This document shows positions 34,965 through 64,000 of a stretch of 64,000 nucleotides of DNA, piece after piece. This DNA is from Schistosoma haematobium (Eukaryota > Platyhelminthes > Trematoda > Strigeidida > Schistosomatidae). The translations under genes and the position numbers were made by a program. The stretch's first letter is position 1; the number at the start of each line of letters is the position of its first letter. The stretch covers positions 24,755,116-24,819,115 of the forward strand of contig NC_067196.1 in NCBI RefSeq assembly GCF_000699445.3, in the 5' to 3' direction. Under the pieces are notes generated by a model. That model made no database searches. It was not told the origin of the DNA and saw nothing but the letters and a program-made list of their open reading frames with translations.

Positions 34965-35045
34965 TTTTTTTGAGGAGAATCTGTCTAGAGCAGTTGAAAA
35001 ACTCTTATTCCAAACCAATGGTACACATAGGCCACAGGATCTTGT
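34965..35045 (+). repeat. Fragment of dispersed repeat D (middle)
   Basis: It resembles 32598-32665 (GAGGAGAATC...AAACCAATGGT). Confidence 0.5.
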
Positions 35046-35126
35046 AAGATATATATTGGAAATATATATTTCCTTGAAAAAGCTTGAATTAGATTACTAG
35101 GCAAAACGTTGGATTCAAATTACTAG

Positions 35127-35560
35127 TATAGGGGTTGTGGAGATTATTAGGTTTTTGATTGAGATCATGAACCGATTGATGTTAGACCACCTTTGGAAAC
35201 CTGGAGACACTGGACAGCCGTTTCGTTCTATTGTGGGACTCCTCAGAAGTATGCATCCACGATGCCGCTCGTGGGATTCGAACCCAGGGCCTTCGGTCTC
35301 GCGCGCGAACGCTTAATCTACTGGACCACTGAGCTGGCATCCAATGGTGATAGTGTCTAACATCAACCAATCCAAGAAATTGCGCCACCATCTTCCATTG
35401 TACTGAAGTAGATACCTGTCTCTACCCGATATGGATTAGCTCCATTGGTCACGGCTTCTCACTAGAACTCTGAGAATTCCTTCACGAAGCTAGTCACTAG
35501 TGAACACATGATAATCACTAATATAGGGGTTGTGGAGATTATTAAGTTTTTGATTTTACA
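35127..35560 (-). mobile_element. Composite tRNA-derived SINE, minus strand
   Basis: On the minus strand: an upstream module (CTAGTGAGAAGCCGTGACC), a tRNA-like part with A box TGGTCCAGTAGATTAAGCG and B box GGGTTCGAATC, then a hammerhead region with CTGAGGA (35240-35246) and GAAAC but imperfect stem I. It is bordered on both sides by about 34 bp of GGGGTTGTGGAGATTATTA and following sequence, which itself belongs to the element's 3' end, suggesting a partial tandem. Confidence 0.8.
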
Positions 35561-35773
35561 AATACAATCGATTACATTGTTCACTTCCATATATAAATTC
35601 TATAGATTATATAACTCAACTATGAATATTTGATTATAAAATTCTATTTTGAAAAGAATTGAAATATTTAAATTTCTTATTTTGTTATGTCATTTAGTAT
35701 AAATAACATTGTTTTACTTGTTATATGCATATATAAACATGGATTTATGTGGATTAAGCACAAGTGTTTGCAC

Positions 35774-35775
<2 letters not shown>

Positions 35776-35834
<59 letters not shown>

Positions 35835-35835
35835 C
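35776..35835. repeat. (TA)n microsatellite
   Basis: Near-uninterrupted TA dinucleotides. Confidence 0.95.
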
Positions 35836-35956
35836 CTCATTTGCATTGTAGATATTCACCATACATGATTATTGATAACCAATCATAAAAATTTATCCTG
35901 AACATCTTTCATTGATATGATTTAATAAATTGACGAAAATATTGTCATTATCATAA

Positions 35957-35990
35957 TCATCATCATCATCATCATCATTCATCACAGAAC
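35957..35990. repeat. (ATC)n microsatellite
   Basis: About ten ATC units, about 150 bp upstream of the first exon of gene 2. Confidence 0.9.
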
Positions 35991-36140
35991 TGATTGATGA
36001 CATTATCACCATGGAATCACTAAATTACTAGGATACATACATTATCATAAGGGAAAATAGATTTGTTTTGGATAATAATACTATTTCTGAGAGTTTGTGG
36101 ATAATTGATATATATCTTCATTTTATCATTATTGATAAAC

Positions 36141-55802
<19,662 letters not shown>

Positions 55803-56890
55803 GTTAGCTAATAACAATAATGATAACAATATTAACAATGCATCTCCCTATATTATTTAAAATTAACATGTATTAATACGCTTGAATAAAAAGGTAAACT
55901 TTACTCAAACTTGTAATTAAAAGGCTTTATCGTGGTCATCTGCTATGGTTGTACTGTAGTGTCGGTTATTATAATAAGCCTATATACCTTATTCTAGCTT
56001 TCAGACAGCCCATTCTATTCATTCTACTTGAGTCACGTTCTGACCTTGTTATTTATTCGCTAATCAATCTTGACTTTTTTTGTGTACATTTCTTATCCCA
56101 TTACTAATCACATGTCTGTAACTTACTTTTGTGTAACTATAAATACTGATTAACGGTTGGTTAAATGGGAGTTGGTTTACCAGCCATCTCTATTGCGCGT
56201 CGTTTCTCTTCTCTCTATTACATTCACTTCATATACAAAATACGTGTATTCGAAAGTTCATTCTCGTCATATGACTTATCTAAATCCGTTATTGACTAAC
56301 GCGTTTAAAGTCGATGATTATATACGAGGATAGGCAACGCATATATTTCAACAACAATCATCATTACAATCACCTTGGAGTCAGATCTCGGGCTACTAAA
56401 GTGGAGAGCCCTTTCGACAACATCGTTCGATCTAAATGACGATTTAATAACGGCCCTCCACTAAAGTATATATGCTAATAGAACCTGATTAAATGAAGTC
56501 CATGATGTTAGCAATACGATATTACTAACTCTTACCCGTTGGAAAAGTTAATTGCTACCTCAACTCAGAAGCTCAATGAATAAAGTATTGGCATTTATAA
56601 CAAAAAGTACCCTGTCCAAGTCCTGGTATGAACATGAACATTCGGATTTATAAACATTCACCTAATAAATCCCAAATAAAATGAATAGCACGTCTCGGAT
56701 CCAACTTTACAAAGAGTTGTAAAGTTTATTTCGATGAATTTTTATGCTTGTTTTATCATCAGTCAATTGCTGAGAATGACATTATTCGACACCTGAAAAA
56801 CTCAAATATTTACAGTCAATAATAAATGGGAAGATGTAAATTTTATTTCTTAGGGGAATTTATCAATCTCACTTTTTATCGTCATTTTTA
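55803..56890. other. Downstream of Ig exon 4, no further exon recognised
   Basis: I looked for the second half of Ig domain 2 (a Tyr-x-Cys exon) and did not find it. Confidence 0.45.
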
Positions 56891-56894
56891 TAAA

Positions 56895-56985
56895 ATTTGT
56901 TTTCGATGCAAGTACATTCATGTGACGAGTCCTAAATGGGACGAAACGCGTATCCTAGATTCCACTGCTAGCTACCATATAGCTT
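56895..56985 (+). mobile_element. Sm-alpha-like SINE 3' part with mutated hammerhead
   Basis: It reads GTGACGAGTCC..GGACGAAACGCGTATCC and then CCACTGCTAGCTACC. The first core base C is G, which should inactivate cleavage. Confidence 0.75.
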
Positions 56986-58050
56986 TGCTTATAGTTTTGA
57001 ATGTTCATCTTATTGATTACTGTAATACCATCCAAATCGAGGGATAAAATTACTATAATCGCCAAAATAACTGAATTGATCATTTGATTATAGAATCTGA
57101 CAAATGAAATCCCTAAGAGAATAATTTTCGCATACCGAAATCCTTATACGTAAATATCCGTTATGAAATTATATCTGTCATTTATATATATAAAATAATC
57201 TATGAAAATTTTATAACTTTTCATAAAATAAATAACCAGGGATGAAAATAAAGGTTATGAATTAATCAGTTATACTTTGCTTCCATTCTTCGTAACAGTT
57301 GGATACTTTGAGACAGAATAGATTTCAATAAGTAGTTAGTGTATATATCCATGATCTTTTTGTAGGTTTATTCACAATGAAAAAGATTTGAATATATACT
57401 ACTTATGAGAAATAAGGAATTGAATTGTAAATTGACTATATAAATGAATAAAAACACATAAATACAATAACATTAAAAATCTAGTCTACTTTAAACTGAA
57501 AATCTCTAAAAAATGAAATAATTCATTTTAACTCTACAAATCTTATTGTTCTAACTCGGTTCAAACTAATCAAGAGTTAGAATAATGAAATTTTCTAAAT
57601 GTTTTGATTTATCTGATGTGTGAGCGAGAATGATAATAATTGGTTATTTGCTTAGTCAGACATGTAAGTAGTCTGATAGGTGTCAGATGAGTTATATATA
57701 TTCCCCTATCCTTATTATTACTTACTCACGTATTATTGATTGTTCATTGTTGTTGGATTGTGTCGGGTTTTGGATACCAGCTCAATGGTTGTTATAACTC
57801 AAAGGGCCGCCGATTATAGGGCAGTAACTTATCGATTGGATCAAGGGATTCAGAATCTCGATAGACTATTCTGGTCCGTTGTCCCCAGCTCAGCTAACGC
57901 GATCAAGAAGTCTTGGTAAGACGTAGAAGTGTATTCTACAGGCAACCAGCAGATAACAGGTCAGGTCAGGTCAATCAGGCACACAAGTCAAGCGTCTTTA
58001 TACAAATATTTATAATCGATATTGTCATGGCAAAATGTTTTTTTTAAACA

Positions 58051-58202
58051 TTAATCAATAAGTTCATCAAACGACAGCCATTCAAATATTTAATCGATAA
58101 GTTCGTCAACTGACTTCTATTTAATCATTTAATCGATAAGTTCATCAATTGACTGCCATTCAAATATTTAAACATTTAATCGATAAGTTAATCGATAAGA
58201 TG
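58051..58202 (+). repeat. Minisatellite with AATCGATAAGTTCATCAA units
   Basis: Three to four imperfect units containing TAATCGATAAGTT.ATCAA and GCCATTCAAATATTT. Confidence 0.75.
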
Positions 58203-58229
58203 AAATTACAAAATATGAGTTTTGGGGAT

Positions 58230-58455
58230 CTATAGTCCCCAACAGTGGTCTAGTTGGTTAAGCGCTTGGCGCGAGACTGATAGGTCCTGGGTTCGAATCT
58301 TGTGGGGTGTGGGATCGTGGATGTACACTGCTGAGGAGTCCCGTACTAGGACGAAACGGCCGTCCAGTGCTTCCAGGTTTTCCATGGTGTTCTAGCTTCA
58401 ACTGACTCATTATTTCAATCAGTGAGATTTCTAAAATCTGCACAAAACCCCTTCT
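58230..58455 (+). mobile_element. tRNA-derived SINE with intact hammerhead
   Basis: A box TGGTCTAGTTGGTTAAGCG, B box GGGTTCGAATC, hammerhead 58326-58369, then a 3' part ending in TTTCAATCAGTGAGATTTC and CCCCTTCTGAT. The head is truncated relative to 63120-63520. Confidence 0.85.
58326..58369 (+). ncRNA. Hammerhead ribozyme, apparently intact
   Basis: Stem I CACTG/CAGTG, core CTGAGGA (58331-58337), stem II GTCC/GGAC with a CGTACTA-type loop, GAAA, and self-complementary stem III ACGGCCGT. Cleavage is predicted after C at 58364. Confidence 0.85.
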
Positions 58456-59189
58456 GATTATATATATTCCTCTATCCTTATTATTATCACTTACTCACTT
58501 ATTGTTGATTGTTCATTGTTGTTGGATTGTGTCGGATCTTTGGTGTGGAAATATATTTACGTTGTGGTCAGGCTAATCACGTGTTCTTGATCTGAGTTGT
58601 GTTGAAGTCCTGTAGAATAGACACTGGGAGCGAATCTAGTGTAGATATTCGTCTAAGATAAATTAACGTCCCATTAGTGTAAACGTGGAAATCCAACCGT
58701 TATAACATTAGACGAAGTAAAACTGAGCGTTATAACATTATCAATACCAATCAGCTATATATATATTCCAGTTACTATACTGTCAGAGTACTAATATAAT
58801 AATCGAAGTCTAACTAATACAATCATTATATAGTTTGTTTAATGACATGAAATAACTAAGTGAATAAAAAGTTCCCAATAATTGAAGTTTTCAAATATAT
58901 AAAACATCCCAATTGTTTCGAATGACATAATGTATCAGTAAAAATCATATCTAGAAGATACAATAAAAAAATAATGTGCATGATAGACCTTAGAATTATT
59001 TAATCATTAATTAGATATATGCAATACAATTTCTATAAGTAGACAAAACATAAAACAGTCATTTATAATTTTCTTTTTTTTATTTATATAAATTCAATTA
59101 ATTGAAATAAACGTATTGAAGTTATTTTGATATAAACGTTTTTGTTTTCAATAAAATATCTTTGCAAAACAATTGTCAATTTCATAAGG

Positions 59190-59410
59190 AAAAATGGATA
59201 GTGGCTAGTATTGGAAACCAGGACGCACGTCTCGTCCTATCAGGACTCAGTAGCTAAGTGAAGAACGTGATGGCATTTCAAGCGAACCGTATTGGGTTCG
59301 AGCCTTAGAGTGTACATCAACTGTGAGATGCAGTTACGTCCAGTTGACGAGTCCTAAATAAGACGAAACACGTGTCCAAGATTCTACTGCTAGCCACTAT
59401 CCATATTTGC
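59190..59410. mobile_element. Two Sm-alpha-like SINEs in inverted orientation
   Basis: A minus-strand tail and hammerhead remnant (59190-59245; GAGAC instead of GAAAC and a 3-bp loss in the core) face a plus-strand copy (59245-59410) with a tRNA-like head, B box GGGTTCGAGCC and hammerhead 59335-59385. The outer ends GGATAGTGGCTAGTA and CTAGCCACTATCC are complementary. Confidence 0.82.
59335..59385 (+). ncRNA. Hammerhead ribozyme motif, one core change
   Basis: TTGACGA (59344-59350, first C changed to T), GTCC/AGAC stem II, GAAAC and self-complementary stem III ACACGTGT. It is probably slow or inactive. Confidence 0.7.
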
Positions 59411-59856
59411 TTAAAATGCTTGTGAATTAAGGCTATATCGAGGCAATAGGCACAGTATGCACATATGCCAATAAGAGACTGATCAATTTCTGTCCTAAAA
59501 ATCAATGTGAATATTCAAATAAAACATTACCAAATGAATTTAAATAACTGATTTCATTTGTTACTGGTGAACTGCAATAGCTCATCATGTCAAACACAAA
59601 ATATCACATAAACTAGACTCACCGAATGGTACTGCTCGGGAGTTATTATTGCTGTTCGTAAACCAATAAACTCCGCCTGTAGCTCTTCCAGAGTTACTGC
59701 CGGTCCCAAACCCGGGTAAAGGAGGAGGGTTGGGCATGGGGTTAGTGTCCCCATCCCGTAGAAAACTAACTCGCTAAAAAAACGCTTATCAGAAAAAATA
59801 ATCCAAACCATTTTAACTCTGCCCTGGGAGTTAGAAGGTCTTCATTTAGAAGAATT

Positions 59857-60606
59857 ATGACGCTTCATGGTGAAAGCCGAGTTCCTTCGGAAGCCACGAG
59901 GCCGATGCCATTCCTAACAACCAGAGCAAAAATTTTTATAGGTACATGGAACGTTCGAACAATGTGGGAAACCGGGAAGACCAGTCAAATAACAACGGAA
60001 ATGAGGAGATACAACTTGGCAGTACTGGGAATCAGCGAAACCCATTGGACTCAAGCTGGACAACAAAGGCTAAATACGGAAGAGATGCTACTATACTCCG
60101 GTCGTGAAGAGGAAAATGCTCCGCACACTCAGGGAGTCGCTCTTATGCTGTCCAAAGTAGCACGAAATGCACTTGTAGGATGGGAATCCCACGGATCCAG
60201 AATCATCAAAGCATCATTCAAAACAAAGAAGGAGGGGATCAAAATGAATATTATCCAATGTTATGCACCCACCAATGATAGCAACGACGACATTAAAGAT
60301 CAATTCTACGAGCGGCTGCAGTCAATCATAGAGAAGTGCCCAAGAAAGGACCTAACTATTCTAATGGGAGATCTAAATGCCAAAGTTGGAATAGACAACA
60401 CCGGATATGAAGATATCATGGGACGACATGGACTGGGAGAAAGAAACGAAAATGAGGAAAGATTTGCAAATCTGTGTGCATTCAGCAAATTGGTCATAGG
60501 AGGCACAATATTTCCACACATACGTATACACAAAGCTACATGGATCTCATCGGACCACACTACAGAGAACCAGATCGATCATATCTGCACCAATAAAATA
60601 TCCTGA
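59857..60606 (+). CDS. RTE endonuclease (APE-like), truncated ORF
   Basis: 249 residues. Apurinic-endonuclease motifs in order: IFIGTWNVRTM, LGISETHW (catalytic Glu), IQCYAPTND, LMGDLNAKVG (Asp/Asn of the active site), THIRIHKATW-like PHIRIHKATWISSD and NQIDHICT. A TGA at 60604 cuts it off before the terminal SDHH motif, which is found just downstream (about 60650-60663) in the same element. The enzyme would nick target DNA for target-primed reverse transcription. The Met at 59857 is the first in frame. Confidence 0.85.
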   Translation: MTLHGESRVPSEATRPMPFLTTRAKIFIGTWNVRTMWETGKTSQITTEMRRYNLAVLGISETHWTQAGQQRLNTEEMLLYSGREEENAPHTQGVALMLSKVARNALVGWESHGSRIIKASFKTKKEGIKMNIIQCYAPTNDSNDDIKDQFYERLQSIIEKCPRKDLTILMGDLNAKVGIDNTGYEDIMGRHGLGERNENEERFANLCAFSKLVIGGTIFPHIRIHKATWISSDHTTENQIDHICTNKIS

Positions 60607-60840
60607 AGGACAATGGAAAATGTGAGAACCAGGAGAGGTGCTGACGTAGCTTCAGATCACCACCTAGTTGTGGCCAGTTTAAAACTGAAGCTAAAGAAGC
60701 ACTGAACAACTGGGCAAACAGCACTACAAAGGTTCAATACAGCCTTCCTTCGAGATACTAACAAAATCAACGAATTCAAGATAGCTCTCAACAACAGGTT
60801 CCAAGCCTTACAAGATCTACTGAAGTAAGAAGAAACTACT

Positions 60841-62637
<1,797 letters not shown>

Positions 62638-63119
62638 TAATCAAACTGCATCACGAGGCAAGCCCTAAATTGTAATCCCGAAAGGAAGCGGAAAAGAGGA
62701 AGGCCAAAGAGCACATTACGTCGGGGAATAGAAGGAGATATGAAAAGGATGAATAACAACTGGAAGGATCTGGAAAAGATTGCCCAGAACAGGGTTGGAT
62801 GGAGAATTTTGGTGAGCGGCCTGTGTTCCTTCACGAAGAGTAACAGGCGTAAGTAAGTAAGTAAGTAAACCAATAAGTCTTTTGTTACTGAAATACTAAA
62901 CGAGTCAGTTATAACACATGAATTCATTTCTTTTGTGTTTGTATGTACATGTATATATGAATTAGAATGAGCAGATAATTCCCATAGATAGCAATTTTGT
63001 TAAGGTGATAAAATAGAACTTGAACACATTTATATAACAACTGTTCTTCCCTATTAAATGACTCATTATGAACCAATAAGATTATCAAATAAACTAATTT
63101 TGTTTACTACAAATGACTT

Positions 63120-63520
63120 TTCAGTTTAGTGGTTGTGGAGATTGTTAAGCTGTTGATTGAAATCATGACTAGCTTCATGAGAAAATTCTCGGAGTTCTGA
63201 TGAGAAGTCGTGACCAGTGGAGCTAATCCGTGTCGGGTAGAAACAGGTGTCTACCTCAGTACGATGGGAGATGGTCGCGCAACGTCGTGGATTGGTTGAG
63301 GTTAGACACTATCACCATTGGATGCCGGCTCAATGGTCTAGTTGGTTAAGCGCTTGGCGCGAGACTGATAGGTCCTGGGTTCGAATCTTGTGGGGTGTGG
63401 GATCGTGGATGTACACTGCTGAGGAGTCCCATACTAGGACGAAACGGCCGTCCAGTGCTTACAGGTTTTTAATGGTGGTCTAACATCAATCGGTTCGTGA
63501 TTTCAACAAATGACTTTTTT
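63120..63520 (+). mobile_element. Full composite tRNA-derived SINE with intact hammerhead
   Basis: An upstream module (63128-63320; TTCTGATGAGAAGTCGTGACC and GTGTCGGGTAGAAACAGG), tRNA-like A box TGGTCTAGTTGGTTAAGCG and B box GGGTTCGAATC, hammerhead 63414-63457, and a 3' part ending GTGATTTCAAC. It is the longest copy and the best guide to the family. Confidence 0.85.
63414..63457 (+). ncRNA. Hammerhead ribozyme, apparently intact
   Basis: CACTG/CAGTG stem I, CTGAGGA, GTCC/GGAC stem II, GAAA and ACGGCCGT stem III: all conserved positions are present. It is the same as 58326-58369 apart from one loop base. Confidence 0.85.
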
Positions 63521-64000
63521 AAAATTCACTAAAAATACAGTTGAATTGCCATGGTGATCTAGATTTAATCGATTCATGAATTCAATCTCCACAAAACCCT
63601 CCCCTTCTGAAAATAAATTAATAATTGAGTCATTAGACCGACTGGAAAGTACAAACAGTATACAAAGCTTAAAGTCGAAGACACAGTTATTTTTTAAATA
63701 GATAATGATGAACATTCACTGTAAATAATCACAGAAGTTATGTGAAAGATGATCAGAAAATTACATTGACTCAGTAAAGCTAATAAATTTTGTAAAATTC
63801 AGATGGAAATGTAATTACAGGGGGATAAGATTCAAAGATAGAAAAGAATGTCAAAGAAAAAAACATGGAATAAGAATATAAATGTATGAAGAGAAGTAGG
63901 GGAATGACACTAAGACTGATTGTACAAATAGATTTGGTTTCTCATTCTGTTTTGATACACTGACAAAGTAAACATGATATTCGCTCACACTCTCCGTTAT
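63521..64000. other. Window end, nothing recognised beyond a SINE tail
   Basis: 63548-63608 resembles SINE 3' ends (GATTTAATCGATTCATGA and CTCCACAAAACCC). The rest is AT-rich without a supported feature. Confidence 0.4.

Larger units (their letters stand above)
57692..58535. repeat. Segment bounded by about 80-bp direct repeats
   Basis: 57692-57776 and 58459-58535 share a run from TATATATATTCC to TTGTTGGATTGTGTCGG with small indels. Between them are the minisatellite at 58051-58202 and a SINE. It could be a duplicated flank or termini of an unrecognised element. Confidence 0.65.

Noticed and set aside
35677..35862. ORF rich in Ile-Tyr
   Set aside because: It is a translation of the TA microsatellite.
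35957..35990. CRISPR-like short repeats
   Set aside because: They are simple ATC repeats without spacers in a eukaryotic context.
63328..63400. A working tRNA gene in the SINE head
   Set aside because: A and B boxes are present, but the ends do not close an acceptor stem and the sequence continues into the SINE body.

Overview
This is AT-rich animal DNA, most likely from a blood fluke (Schistosoma or a close relative). The evidence is indirect: long introns with GT-AG borders, an SR2-like RTE retrotransposon family with a GTAA tail, CR1-like, Penelope-like and Ty3/gypsy-like remnants, and many short tRNA-derived elements carrying hammerhead ribozyme motifs like those of the schistosome Sm-alpha SINEs. 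No bacterial, organellar or rRNA sequence was seen.

Two host genes lie on the plus strand. Gene 1 (11 exons between 7979 and 27725) encodes a DDHD1-type intracellular phospholipase A1. Every splice phase agrees and the exons join into 825 codons plus a stop; exons upstream of 7979 were not identified. Gene 2 (four exons found between 36141 and 55802) encodes a secreted or membrane immunoglobulin-domain protein. It starts with a signal-peptide mini-exon, has introns of about 4 to 11 kb, and continues beyond the last exon I can see.

Region by region: 1-5324 is a near-perfect 1.3 kb inverted repeat whose arms each carry a gag-like ORF, with a solo LTR in the spacer. 5325-7600 holds a broken CR1-like element. 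7979-27725 is gene 1, its introns filled with solo LTRs, SINEs and two LINE families. 28-36 kb is intergenic, with RTE fragments, a Penelope-like remnant and dispersed repeats. 36.1-55.8 kb is gene 2, again with introns full of elements, including an LTR inserted inside another LTR. 55.8-64 kb holds more SINEs and a full-length RTE of 3,195 bp.

Much of the interest is in the repeats. Six LTR insertions from three families have recognisable 5-bp target-site duplications (five perfect, one with a mismatch). Three RTE insertions have 12-15 bp duplications. Three RTE copies share the same in-frame nonsense codon just before RT motif A, and two of them also share a catalytic Asp-to-Tyr change, which suggests a defective lineage spread in trans. 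Several hammerhead ribozymes look intact on both strands, one of them in the loop of a 51-bp-arm hairpin.
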